Assembly: GCA_963757265.1 (NCBI GenBank)
Contig: CAVWRA010000006.1
Coordinates: forward strand, 2,356,001-2,420,000
Direction of reading: 5' to 3'
DNA: 64,000 bases
Source: CAIVVT01 sp963757265
GTDB lineage: Bacteria > Acidobacteriota > Terriglobia > Bryobacterales > Bryobacteraceae
The position numbers and the translations under genes are program-made. The notes under the pieces were generated by a model. That model worked only from the letters and a program-made list of their open reading frames with translations. It searched no databases and had not been told where the DNA came from. The number at the start of each line of letters is the position of its first letter. Position 1 is the stretch's first letter. This document shows, piece by piece, positions 51,838 through 61,392 of this stretch.

Positions 51838-52867
51838 GTGAACCTCCTTCTGGTTCGGGTTCGGACCGTTCTTGGTTGCGCACCCACGCTTCGAGCTTCC
51901 GGATCGCTTCGCGCTTCACCGGCAATTCGATGTGGGTGTAGATCGAGTTCACCTCCTCGCCACTCGAATGGCCCATCAGGGCCTTGCGGACTTCCTGCAT
52001 CACGCCCGCCTCCATGAGCCTGGTGTTGAACGTGTGCCGCAGGTCATGGAAACGGCAATACCGGATGCCGGCGCGGCGGATGGCCGTCTTCCACGCGGTC
52101 TTCACGGCGCGAATGGGACTGCCCTGGAAGGTGAAGAGAAGTCCTTCCTCCTGCCGGGCGGCAGAGAGGAGCGCGGCGAGCCGGTCGGTGAACGGGATCT
52201 CGCGCCCCTCGCCGCCTGCGGTTTTCGACCGGGTGACGGAGAGGATCTTCCGGTTCCAGTCGACGTGCTCCCACCGTTCCTGCAGGAGTTCGCCGCGGCG
52301 CATGCCGGTGTCGAGTGCGGCGATGATGATGAGGCTGGAGGTGAGGCGCGGCGGCAGCGAGAAGCCGCGCTTCGTCCGGAACGCTGAGAACCGCACGCGG
52401 CTTCCGCCGCTCCGGAACCATCCGCATCCGGCGCGAGCGGATTCGCCAAGCAGGAATCCCTCGTCCGCCGCCCAGAAGAGGATGTGGCGGAGCGCTTCGA
52501 GGTCGCGGTTGATCGTCGTGTCGGTCACCGTCTTCGCGGCGTGGCGGCCTTTGCGGTAATCGATGACCAGACCCTTGTGAATCCGGCCGATGGGGATCTC
52601 ACTCCAGAACGGGAGCAAGAGCTTCAGCCGGTCCACGTGCCAGGGCTTCGAATCACCCTCGGCCAGAAACCGGGCGGCGAGTTCCCCGAAGGGCATCTGC
52701 GGCGCGGGCTCCACGACATGGTGGCGCTTCAGGTTGAGTTCTTCCTTGAAGCGCTGGTCGATCAGTTCGGCTTTCCGGCGGTTGCCGGTGCCGGTGGATT
52801 GCGAGTGGCGGACGCCGTCGATGAAGATGTAGCTCCACCAGACGCCGCCGCGTTTGAAGAGACTCAT
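51818..52867 (-). CDS. Tyrosine recombinase / integrase
   Basis: 349 aa if read as one frame. Catalytic set: Arg in DTGMRRGELLQE, H-x-x-R in FHDLRHTFN, His in LMGHSSGEEVN and Tyr in SIYTHI; SAM-like domain upstream (DRLKLLLPFWSEIPIG). Between 52325 and 52455 the product is not family-like, but the other two minus-strand frames carry ANPLA and MRMVPERRKPRAVLSV…PDEARLLAAAAPHL, so three +1 shifts, net in frame, are suspected. ATG at 52867 overlaps the excisionase stop. Likely inserts/excises the element, perhaps at tRNA-Pro. Confidence 0.82.
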   Translation of the reverse strand: MSLFKRGGVWWSYIFIDGVRHSQSTGTGNRRKAELIDQRFKEELNLKRHHVVEPAPQMPFGELAARFLAEGDSKPWHVDRLKLLLPFWSEIPIGRIHKGLVIDYRKGRHAAKTVTDTTINRDLEALRHILFWAADEGFLLGESARAGCGWFRSGGSRVRFSAFRTKRGFSLPPRLTSSLIIIAALDTGMRRGELLQERWEHVDWNRKILSVTRSKTAGGEGREIPFTDRLAALLSAARQEEGLLFTFQGSPIRAVKTAWKTAIRRAGIRYCRFHDLRHTFNTRLMEAGVMQEVRKALMGHSSGEEVNSIYTHIELPVKREAIRKLEAWVRNQERSEPEPEGGSHGDKKG

Positions 52868-53102
52868 GGGACAATTCCTCCTTTCTGCTGCTGCCGAAGC
52901 AGCCAGCGAATGATCTGATTGCGGTAGAAGATGAGCTTGCCGTTCGGCGTGAGGCGGTGGTGCGGCAGCCCCGCTGGCAGGTACCGCTGGCGTACCGTCC
53001 AAGGCGAGCAGCCGATCAGCCGGGCATGCCTCGCCGATCGAGAGCGGCGCGCCCAGCGGTTCCGTGAGCGCGGCCGCTGGCGCGTCCTCAGGCTGCGGGC
53101 AA
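52864..53102 (-). pseudogene. Excisionase/AlpA-type helix-turn-helix protein with frameshift
   Basis: The C-terminal part reads LIGCSPWTVRQRYLPAGLPHHRLTPN… ending WLLRQQQKGGIVP and stop, a winged-helix MerR/excisionase domain. The N-terminal part, LTEPLGAPLSIGEAC, is in another frame, joined if one C is removed from TGCCCGG at about 53020. The start is unresolved (TTG at 53102 in one reading). ATGA overlap with int (52864-52867), the classic xis-int arrangement. Confidence 0.6.
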
Positions 53103-53212
53103 CGCTCCGGGCAGCTCTGCCCTAGGGTCCGGCAAGGCTAAAGCCAATGGATTCGTGCGGTTTGGGAAAGCCGGCAAACCCGACTTCCGTAGGACGGCGG
53201 AGGTCCGATTGG

Positions 53213-53646
53213 TCATCGGTCCCTCCTGTCTTCGCGATCCCGCTTCCGCTTGAGCAAGTCATAGATGGCCTTGCGGAACCAGGCCGGAATCTGCTTCCAC
53301 ATCCCCCAGAGAATCGCCGAGCGCGATGAGTGGGAAAATCGAGGGCCACGAGAGCAGCCGGGTTATTGAGGATCTCGCGGAGTACCGCCGCCACAGCCAG
53401 GATGGACACGACGGTGAGGAGCACGCCCGGGATGCTCGAAAGAACAACTTCAAGGAGCGGAGCCCACCAGGGAACCTTCGGTTGCGGCGTGGAGAAGTCC
53501 CGGCTGCCGCACTTCGAGCACGCCTGGGCTTTCCGCGGATTCGGGTGCATCCGGGGGCAAAGCTTTACGTCGTAGCTCCGGCCGCAGAAGTTGCAGAAGA
53601 GCGGATCGCCCTGGGTGATGTGATCGCAGTTGTAGCAATATTTCAT
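53213..53646 (-). pseudogene. Zinc-ribbon membrane protein with two frameshifts
   Basis: Starts MKYCYNCDHITQG with CxxC pairs (Cys4/7, 18/21) and a second set (CPRMHPN…CSKCG), two zinc ribbons, then a transmembrane helix (VLLTVVSILAVAAVLREIL). After ALDF the frame is lost; reading on in the other frames gives PLIALG and then ILWGMWKQIPAWFRKAIYDLLKRK, ending at 53213. Two single-base insertions near 53335 and 53320 explain it. Sits between the relaxation-like gene (ATGA overlap) and the excisionase. Confidence 0.62.
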
Positions 53647-54408
53647 AGAGCCTCGATGAGCGGCAGGCGCGCGTCATTCTTTGGGCGCTGCCAGATGGGC
53701 GACCAGAAACCCTCCCGGTGGACGGCATCGAATGTCGTGAACCAGAAGATCTTGTCCGTGAGCGCGGCAGTTGCCGCACGGAGCGACGCGATACGCCGTT
53801 CCGAATCGGCGACGACGAGCACCCGGAACTGGGTCTGACCGAAGCGCTCACCGAAGGCACCCGACACGGCGTGCCGCAGATAGGCCTGGACCTTCGCGCG
53901 CCAGACGGCGCGGCTCTCATGCCCGAGGTCAACTTCGATGAAGTCGGCGAGCACGCGCGCCGGGGTCGCAACTTCGAAATACCCGTCGGGGATCAGCGCG
54001 AGTCCGGTTTCGAGCGGTTCGTGGAAAGTCGAGCCAGCGGATGAACCGGGTGCCGGGAATTGGGATCGGCGCGTACTTCACGGTGCAGTAGAGATCGTTG
54101 ATCCACAACTGGTGCGTCACGAAGAAATCGGCGACGAGCATCTCGTCCTGCCTCCGGCGCGGACCCCGGCACGGCACGCCGACGAGTTTTGCTCCCTCCG
54201 GCGAAAGGCTATACAGCGCCTTCCGCGCGCCGCCGACCGTTCCCGGAAGAACCGGCGGAGGAGTCCGGCGCGGCTCATCGCCAGGAGGCGGCAATTCGCC
54301 CGGGTCGTTGAACCGAATCCGGCGACGCGCTTCGCCTGCTCGCGATCGATGACGCGCATCACGGCACAGTTCCCGCAGCAGGTGCCGGTCGCGATCCTGG
54401 ACGATCAT
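53643..54408 (-). pseudogene. Replication-relaxation family protein, frameshifted
   Basis: Fragments in three frames read in order: MIVQDRDRHLLREL, VIDREQAKRVAGFGSTTRANCRLLAMSRAGLLRRFF, KALYSLSPEGAKLVGVP…WINDLYCTVKYAPIPIPGTRFIRWLDF, then ETGLALIPDGYFEVATPARVLADF to EAL and stop. That matches the PF13814 (Replic_Relax) plasmid/ICE family with N-terminal winged helix and C-terminal nuclease-like fold. Shifts lie near 54365, 54255 and 54020, mostly in homopolymers. Next to a TraG-like ATPase gene, its usual partner. Confidence 0.62.
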
Positions 54409-54430
54409 GCCCGTTCCGCGTTATTCCCAG

Positions 54431-55813
54431 TCATGGAGTGCCTCGTTTGGGGGTGCGGTTCACGGCTGCTTGCCGCGCGCGGATCTCGTCCTCGATGGCG
54501 CTGCGGCTGCGCGCCCAGCGCGCGCGGGAGCGGACGTACAGGTCGCTGGTGTCGATCTTCGGCGTCGCGACCAGCGGCACGAGGGCCTCGTGCCACGCGG
54601 TCGCTGCCGCTTTTCACGACGATGTGCCGCCGCGGGCAGATTCTTCAGCCGTTCCGCGAGCGGCTTCCCGCCGTCCAGAGCGTTCGCGATCTGCTGGGCA
54701 TCCGGCGCTCGAAAGCTGGAAGAAGATGTGGGTCCCGACGGCCAGGATCGCGGCGCGCATGTCGGGCGGGTACTGGTCAAGGTACTGATTCGCGGACACC
54801 GACCGAGACGCCGAACTTCCGCGCCTCGCAGAGGACCGTCTCGAGCCCGCTCGCCGTACGCCACGAGGTTCTGGACCTCGTCGGCAATAGACGGTGAAGA
54901 GGTCGCGGCTGCGGCGGGAGAAGAGCGCGTTCTTGACGGCGGTGAAGAACAGGGCGCCGAGCGTAGGCGACTGCTCGCCCAACCTTCCTTTATTCGAGGT
55001 TGAGGATGATCCAGCGCCCGGCATCCATGGCTTCGAGGAGCGAGAACGTCGAGCGCGACTGTCCCACGATATGGCGGAAGTGCGGGTCGGCGGTGAAGGC
55101 CGACGTCTTGTTGAGGATCGGTTCCCGCATGACGCGCCTGCATCGCCTCGCTCTGCGCGTCGTAGCGGAGTTCGAAGTACTGGCGGACCTCGGGATTGGT
55201 GACGGTCTTCAGACACGCCGCGCGGAAGGCAGCGTGCGTCAGAAGAGGTCCCGAGTTCCAAGAGCGTGAGACCGGCGTCGGCGAGAACATGCAAGGAATT
55301 CCGCAGGAGTTCGTCCGTGCGCGCCCCGAAGGTGTCGAAGTGCCACCGCTCGCGCAGCACCTGCGCGAACTCGGCGATCTGGATGAACCGCCCGGCATCG
55401 TTCTGCCGTTCGAGCGGATTCATCCCGACGGAGAACTCCGGGTCGGCCGGGTCGATGACGATCAGGCGGTCGGAGAGATCCTTATGGAGAGCGCGTTCCT
55501 GTTCCGCCACACAGCCCACGATGAAATCCGTGGCGTCGCCGTGGAGGTCGAAGAACAAGAATCCGCGGCCGGAGGCGATATCTTGGTGAGCGAAGTGCCG
55601 CAACAGATAGGACTTGCCTGTTCCCGTTTTCCCCAGCAGTGCGAGATGCTCGGCGCGTTTTCCCTGCGGGACTGTCGCGCGGCCGACCGCGCCGTCGTCA
55701 TCAGTAACGATGACGCCGAGGTCGAGGCCGCGCTGGTCCGCGCCGCGCTCATGACGCCGCGCCGAGCGCCCGTTCCAGAGACGGATGAGCCATCCTTCGA
55801 TCAGTCCGCTCAT
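54431..55813 (-). pseudogene. TraG/VirB4-type DNA-translocase ATPase, multiply frameshifted
   Basis: N-terminal part intact: LALLGKTGTGKSYLLRHFAHQD (Walker A), FLFFDLHGDATDFIV, RLIVIDPADPEF. Later family-like pieces alternate between frames: LTHAAFRAACLKTVTNPEVRQYF, NKGRLGEQSPTLGALFFTAVKN, DEVQNLVAY (Walker B-like), SANQYLDQYPPDMRAAILAVGTHIFFQLS, and finally EALVPLVATPKIDTSDLYVR to PKRGTP and stop at 54431. At least five shifts are needed. Would couple DNA to a transfer apparatus. A hydrophobic reading frame upstream (LVTVFVATPLTFL) may be its real N-terminus. Confidence 0.62.
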
Positions 55814-55925
55814 GAGAGGAAGGTAAGGGGCGTGGCGACGAAAACGGTAACAAGCCGCCAGCGGGAGGGCGCATGTAGGAGCCGGAGCATCTTCTCAAGT
55901 TGTTGATTTCTTGGGAAAGCTCCGG

Positions 55926-56687
55926 TCACGCGAAGTTCGTGATGAGCACCTCCTGTAACCGCTTGCCAGCTTTCTTCTGCGCCGAGTAGGCAAGCTCGAT
56001 CTCGCGGAAGTTGAAGCGGCGGAAGCAGATCACGCACCTCGGGCAGGTCATTCAGCGACAACACGAACTTGCCTTGTAGCTTCTCGAGGCGCACTTCGAG
56101 GTTCTTGAAATCGGCCTCCATGAAGTTGAAACGGTAGAGGTTCCGTCCCCAGTAAGGGGGATCGAGGTAGAAGAGCGTCGCCGGGCGGTCAAAGCGCTCA
56201 AGGATTACTTCGTAGGGCAAGCACTCGATCTGCACGCGGGCGAGCCGCTCATGCGCGCTCTCGATGAGGTCCCGGAGGTGCTCAGCGGATTGAAACTGCG
56301 AGGGGCCTCCACGCCATAGGCGTAGCTGGGATTCCGAACCAGCCCGGCGAACGAGTTCTTCTGGAGATAGAAGAACCGGGCGGCGCGCTGGATGTCCGTG
56401 AGCGCCGCCGGAGTCTGCGCCTCAAAGAGCGCGAACCATTTCCGGCTCACGAGAATGAACTGCAGATAGCGCAGCAACTCCTCGTAATGCAACTGGCACA
56501 CGCGGAAGAAGTTCACGATGTCGGTGTCGAGATCGTTCAGCACTTCCGCCTGCGACGGTTCCTTATGGAAGAGCACCTGCGCGCCCCCGGCGAACGGCTC
56601 CACATAGGTGGTGTGTTCGGGGAGGATCGCGATGATTTGCTTAGCAATACGGTTTTTGCCGCCGATGTACGAGAGCGGGCCGCGCAT
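55926..56687 (-). pseudogene. DNA adenine methylase (Dam/D12 class), two frameshifts
   Basis: The order is LSYIGGKNRIAKQIIAILP, YVEPFAGGAQVLFHKEPS (SAM binding), FYLQKNSFAGLVRNPSYAYGVEAP, then in a second frame SQFQSAEHLRDLIE…FYLDPPYWGRNLYRF (DPPY) and in a third RRFNFREIELAYSAQKK…LITNFA, stop at 55926. Net shift is zero; one base lost in a C-run near 56300 and one gained near 56025. Total 253 codons, close to D12 methylases. Head of the minus-strand mobility run. Confidence 0.7.
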
Positions 56688-56843
56688 GGGAACTGAGGGG
56701 GGCGAGAAGAATGGTTGTAGGCTTCAACGTACGACTATGGCCGAAGCGTCTCGTCAGCTTACCAGTGCGAAACGCGCGGTAAAGGCTCAAAATAATGCAC
56801 GTCGTGCAAGTGTCTAGTATCGCGACGCTTAACCTCAAAGTGT

Positions 56844-56870
56844 TTTACAGCAATAACGAAAGTGTATAAT
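56844..56870 (+). promoter_or_regulatory. Strong sigma-70-like promoter (TTTACA - 15 - TATAAT)
   Basis: TTTACA at 56844-56849 and a perfect TATAAT at 56865-56870, in an AT-rich stretch unlike the rest of the window, 95 bases before the surface-protein ATG. The spacing is 2 bases short of ideal. An inverted repeat TGCACG/CGTGCA at about 56797-56809 is just upstream. Confidence 0.5.
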
Positions 56871-56964
56871 TAATATGTCGAAACAAACATAAATGCCGCA
56901 CGGCACCGCTGGCTGAAAGTTTATATATCGCCGATCTTCCGCCAGAATAGCCATAATAATAAAT

Positions 56965-59244
56965 ATGAAGATAAAATATTGTTCGGTTTTATCAATAATA
57001 ACTTTTATTTTTTCGGGCGTTTCTTTGGCGCATGGTCAAGTGTTCACGAGCAATCTTTACTACGGCATTCAAAACAACGCACAAGTTTCACAGCTCCAAG
57101 AATTCCTGACCTCGCAGGGATTATATTCCGGCCCAATAACTGGCAACTTCTATTTTTTGACGATGAACGCCGTAAAAGCGTTCCAGGCCCAACAGGGGAT
57201 TGCTCCTGCTGCTGGATACTTTGGGCCTCTGACCGTGGCTGCGGCAAACAAGATTGCCGACGCAGCGGTGGGCGCATCCAACACTCAAGCAATCTCCGAG
57301 ACGGGTACGAGCACTCCTCCTGCTAGTCGTGCATCCAGCACAATGCAACTTCAACTTGAGACTCTCTTGCGGGAAGTGGCGTTATTAGAACAACAACTTC
57401 AGGCGCAACAGAGCAGTACCCAGATACTGCAACAGATAGCGAGCAATACACAGCCGCAAGCACCTACACCGCCCCCTACGGTGAGCATCACTGCAAACGG
57501 CGTCGCAAACTCGGTCACTATTCTCAATAATACTGCCGCTACAATCAACTGGAGCTCTACGAATGCCAATTACTGCAAAGTTTCACCATCGGGGTGGACG
57601 GGTATTTCAGGCAGTCAGACCACGGCAGTTCTTAATGTGCCGGCAGGAAGTGGCATGTCGTCCCAGTACTCCATCCTTTGCACTGGTCTCGGCGGTTTCG
57701 CGTCGGCGAACGTAAGTGTAACCGTAAACGGCACGACTCCAGCGAGCACTGGTGCGACAACTCCGCCGTCTGCGCATCCGGTAGCATCTTTGACGATTCT
57801 GCGAAATAGTGCCCTGGGCTCTCAAGTGGTTTCAGCAAACGCGACGAACCTTGAAATCGGATCGTACTCCCTGACAGCTTCTTCGGCTGAGGGCGTGAAC
57901 GTCAGCACCTTAAGCGTCCAGGTTGGTGCGACGACCCCGGTTCCGTTCGGGGACCTCAAGGTTATGGTGAACGGCACGCAGTTCGGCGCGACGCAAGGAA
58001 CGGTTTCTCCGTCAGGCATCTACACCTTCTCGGGCACGCCGTTCACGATTCCTGCCGGCGGCACGGTCAATGTGAACGTCTATGCGGACACTTTGTCCAC
58101 GGCGTCGGGCACGACCTCTGGTGGCGCAACGCTTTTGACCGGTCTCTCGGGCACGGGTTCGGTCTCGTATGATGCGGTCTCGCTTCCGGCCTCGGTGCAA
58201 GGCCAGGATCTTTCGTTCGCCGGCGCGGCCTCCGTTGCGCTCGCTACCGGAGCTGGTCAGCCTGACGCCGGCATCATAACGATGGGCTCAACGGGCAATG
58301 TTCTGTTGGTCGTCCGCTTTCTGGAAACCTCCGACGCGGAAAACGTGAAGGTAACCCAGGTGACGGTGACCGATACGGTTACGCCGAACGCGAAGGCGGC
58401 ATTCAGCAACTTATCTTTGTGGAATGGTTCGACGCTCCTCGGATCGTCCAATGCGCCGGTTCAGGTGAGCCCAACAACCTACACGTACATGTTCAACATT
58501 GCGGGTTATCCTCTTGTTGTCCCGCAAGGTGGATCGGTCCTAATGACCATCAGGGGCGATACGGCCACCTATACTTCGCAGGGTGCGACGGACAACACGA
58601 CGCATACCTTCTCGGTCGCCTCATCGAACGTGACCGCTCTAGGCGCGACATCGTACAAGGCAGCGGCGGTCACAGGTGCCGCCTCTGCTAATCCTCAAAC
58701 GGTGATCCGCAGCACGGCTGCGGTGACGGGTGCGTCCCTCTCGCAGAGCGGCGGCAAATCAGGACTCCAGCAGATTGGCTCGATCACGATCACGGCCAAC
58801 ACTGCTGGCGCGATTCAGCCTGGCAAGATCACGGTGACCTTCAGTGGCAACGGATACACGTATGGTTCCTCGACGTTCCTAAACACGGTGCAGCTGAGGG
58901 ATGCTTCTTTGAATAGCGTGACGGGTTCTGACGGTGCAACAGTAACCTCCAACGTGGCGGCTGGTACGGTCACGTGGACCTTCCCGACGATTACACCTCT
59001 CGCCGTGAACGCTGGTGGAAATACGACGCTCCAGCTCTGGGCGCAAACGAACGTGATTCCGTCGGGTTGCGACAACGGTAGCGGGGGCGTGAGCCAATCG
59101 CTTTCGGCAACCGTCCAGAACGCGGGCGACTTCCAGTACTACGATGGCGCAGACTCCAATGCCTACGCGATAGGCTTAATCTCCTTGCCGAGCACTCAGG
59201 GGCCGATTCCCGTCTCGTCCCTCGGATGGGGACAGTGCCAGTAG
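56965..59244 (+). CDS. Secreted peptidoglycan-binding multi-domain surface protein (Patescibacteria-like)
   Basis: 759 aa. Signal peptide (~1-25: MKIKYCSVLSIITFIFSGVSLAHG). Residues ~36-98 form a PG_binding_1 domain: NLYYGIQNNAQVSQLQEFL then GPITGNFYFLTMNAVKAFQ. Then a coiled coil (LLREVALLEQQLQAQQ, ~130-165), a Pro-rich linker, an Ig-like domain with WSSTNANYC, and two or more Thr/Ser-rich beta-sandwich repeats (VASLTILRNSALGSQVV…EIGSYSLTASSAEGVNVS). No C-terminal anchor. Low-GC N-terminus. From recall, this domain order is typical of CPR/Patescibacteria cell-surface proteins; unusual in Acidobacteria. Likely wall or S-layer attached. Confidence 0.78.
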   Translation: MKIKYCSVLSIITFIFSGVSLAHGQVFTSNLYYGIQNNAQVSQLQEFLTSQGLYSGPITGNFYFLTMNAVKAFQAQQGIAPAAGYFGPLTVAAANKIADAAVGASNTQAISETGTSTPPASRASSTMQLQLETLLREVALLEQQLQAQQSSTQILQQIASNTQPQAPTPPPTVSITANGVANSVTILNNTAATINWSSTNANYCKVSPSGWTGISGSQTTAVLNVPAGSGMSSQYSILCTGLGGFASANVSVTVNGTTPASTGATTPPSAHPVASLTILRNSALGSQVVSANATNLEIGSYSLTASSAEGVNVSTLSVQVGATTPVPFGDLKVMVNGTQFGATQGTVSPSGIYTFSGTPFTIPAGGTVNVNVYADTLSTASGTTSGGATLLTGLSGTGSVSYDAVSLPASVQGQDLSFAGAASVALATGAGQPDAGIITMGSTGNVLLVVRFLETSDAENVKVTQVTVTDTVTPNAKAAFSNLSLWNGSTLLGSSNAPVQVSPTTYTYMFNIAGYPLVVPQGGSVLMTIRGDTATYTSQGATDNTTHTFSVASSNVTALGATSYKAAAVTGAASANPQTVIRSTAAVTGASLSQSGGKSGLQQIGSITITANTAGAIQPGKITVTFSGNGYTYGSSTFLNTVQLRDASLNSVTGSDGATVTSNVAAGTVTWTFPTITPLAVNAGGNTTLQLWAQTNVIPSGCDNGSGGVSQSLSATVQNAGDFQYYDGADSNAYAIGLISLPSTQGPIPVSSLGWGQCQ

Positions 59245-59418
59245 TCTGTTGACCAATCTAAACCTACTGCAGCGTGGTTAGAATTCCAGTAACGTCGAAC
59301 TGGCGGAGCGCGGATTTATGGTGCCGCGAGTGTGCGCCTTATCGAAGCGGCCTCCATACAGGTCAATGGTTCCAATTCTTAAAGCGAGGGTAATTATCTT
59401 TTTTCCTTGGAACCGCTC

Positions 59419-60991
59419 TCACGCCGCTGATTTTTCCTCATCCTCGAGATCGAAGATTGCAGAAAAGTTCTGTATTTCTGCGATAAGCCGGTTCCAAATC
59501 TCGTAAGAGAAGGACCCCAAACTTGTTTCTCGTCTGCTCAAATCGTCCAAGACGCTGAAGAGGAGCGCCTTGTTGGCGGTTCCAATTCTCCCCTTCACAA
59601 ATCCGGCCGGAAGTATGGTGCGTTGGAACCGGCGCTGAAGTGTAGGGGGCAGATTTCGCCAGGTCTTCTGCGGGTCCGAGAGAGGAGCTTTAATCTGTTC
59701 GATGTAGCGACGAATGATCGTTGGGTTGAACCGATCGGCATTGCGTTGAACTTCGAGAGACGCGCGCCGTTGTGTAAGCGACCGTCTTTGCGTTGCGAAC
59801 TCTTGGTCGTCGATAAGTCCCTCGGTTCTCATCGTGATCAACGCCTGGATCTGACGCGTCATTGCGGCGATGTCGCGCTCGAGGCGGGCGTGCTTGGCCG
59901 CGGCAGCATCTCGACGTTCCTCCGCAGCTTCAATGATGACTTCCCCGAGCTGATTCAGTAACTCGGACCGCGCCCGCAACTTCTGGAGAAATCTGACGAA
60001 TTCTTCGTGGATCGGCGCGGCGGGATAGCTAGTGCCGGTGCCGCAACTGGCGTTGCAGCGGTAATACGCGTATTGTCTCGACCGCCCACGCGAGAGACTG
60101 GCGGTCATAAAGCTCTGACAAACCGGACAGCGCACGAGTCCCCGGAGCGGGAATTCAGGGCGGATCGTTCGGTGGTGCACGCCGTGGTGGTTTCGGGCAA
60201 TGATCCGTTGCACCCGCGCGAAGTCTTCACGACTAACCATGGGGACATGTTTGCCCTCGTGCTCCTCGCCGGTCCAGGGATTTGTGAGAATGCCGGCATA
60301 GTAAGGATTCCGAAGAATGTTATCGAGCGACTGGGGGCTTAGGGGTTCCCCATGTCGCGTGGCAATTCCCCAGTTCGCCATCAGCCGGAGAATCTCGGCT
60401 TTCGTGTAGCTGCCGGTCGCGTATTCCTTCCACGCCCTTTGTAGTATGCCGAACACTGGCTCCGACGGAAGGTCGGGTTTTGTCTTCCTTTCTCCCTGAA
60501 GGGTTGGCGTTTTGTACCCCATCGGCGGTTTCCAAGGGAAGATCCCCTCCTGTAGCCGCTTTTTCATCCCCTGGACCGTCCGCAGCGCGCGGATATCATT
60601 ATCGAACTGAGCGAAACCCGCGAGAATCGTTTCCATGAGCCGTCCTTCGGGCTTCATGCCAATCGGCTCAGTCACTGAGACGATCTGCGCACCGTACTTT
60701 GCGAGCAACGCCTTCACATTGAAGTGGTCTCCGACGTTACGCGCAAACCGGTTGAACTTTCCATACAAGGAGAACCTGCACGCCGCCTTTGCTCGCCTTG
60801 CAGTAGTCGATCAGGTCGAGCAACTGCGTCCGGTCGGCAAACTTGGCGGATTCGCCGCGCTCAACGAAAACCCGCAAGATCTTGAGGTCGTGCTGGCGGG
60901 CATATTCGCGGCATGCCGATTCCTGGGACTCGAGGCTTGTTCCCTCAATCTGTTCTTTTGAGGAGACACGGCAGTAGATGACGCCGTTCAT
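59419..60991 (-). pseudogene. Large serine recombinase, one frameshift
   Basis: MNGVIYCRVSSKEQIEG gives the catalytic Ser10 (with Arg8); GESAKFADRTQLLDLIDYC and, after a shift, FNRFARNVGDHFNVKALL…GRLMETILAGFAQFDNDIR complete the resolvase domain. Recombinase domain GIATRHGEPLSPQSLDNILRNPYYAGIL, zinc ribbon CPVC…CNASCGTG and a coiled-coil tail follow; length 524 codons. One extra base near 60755-60760 (TGGAAAGTTCAACC) separates VLLVWK from FNRFARN. It would insert a mobile unit, perhaps the surface-protein block. N-terminal residues resemble Patescibacteria recombinases by recall. Confidence 0.8.
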
Positions 60992-61000
60992 TGATGTTGG

Positions 61001-61252
61001 TTATGGTTGGTTGAACGACTCTTTGGTTTCCGTTTGCGAGACGTTGTTAGATTCTAGGATCAAAGCGTTGGAACTGTCAAAGAAGGGCGTACTTTTTTCG
61101 GATTCGGCGCCGGAACCTGCGTCAAACAAATAGATATCGAGCAGGAGCTCTGCCATCATGCGGAATTCGGCGCGGAGCTGCAATAGTTGCGCGTCAGTAT
61201 ATTCAACGGCAATTGGCCCGAGAGATTTTTTGAATTCGTCGAGGTCGTGCAC
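61001..61252 (-). CDS. Small protein paired with serine recombinase
   Basis: 83 aa. MHDLDEFKKSLGPIAVEYTDAQLLQLRAEFRMMAELLLDIYL is helical and soluble; the rest is polar and low complexity. Directly upstream of the recombinase, ending 9 bases before its ATG. No domain recognised; the same two-gene order is expected for a recombination-directionality partner, but that is inference. Confidence 0.55.
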   Translation of the reverse strand: MHDLDEFKKSLGPIAVEYTDAQLLQLRAEFRMMAELLLDIYLFDAGSGAESEKSTPFFDSSNALILESNNVSQTETKESFNQP

Positions 61253-61392
61253 GCCACCAGTGTGGTGCCGATTTCCAGCGGGCGAAAGGCGTACTTTTGT
61301 GCGGCGCGACCATTGTAGTGCAGCAGACAGATAAGCGCGCTCCGCACAGCATTGCGTCTTTTATTGTCGGCGTGACGCGCCCATCATCACGG

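Noticed and set aside
61156..61347. 63-codon minus-strand frame beyond the recombinase partner
   Set aside because: No ribosome site or family pattern, and it overlaps the better-supported 61001-61252 gene.
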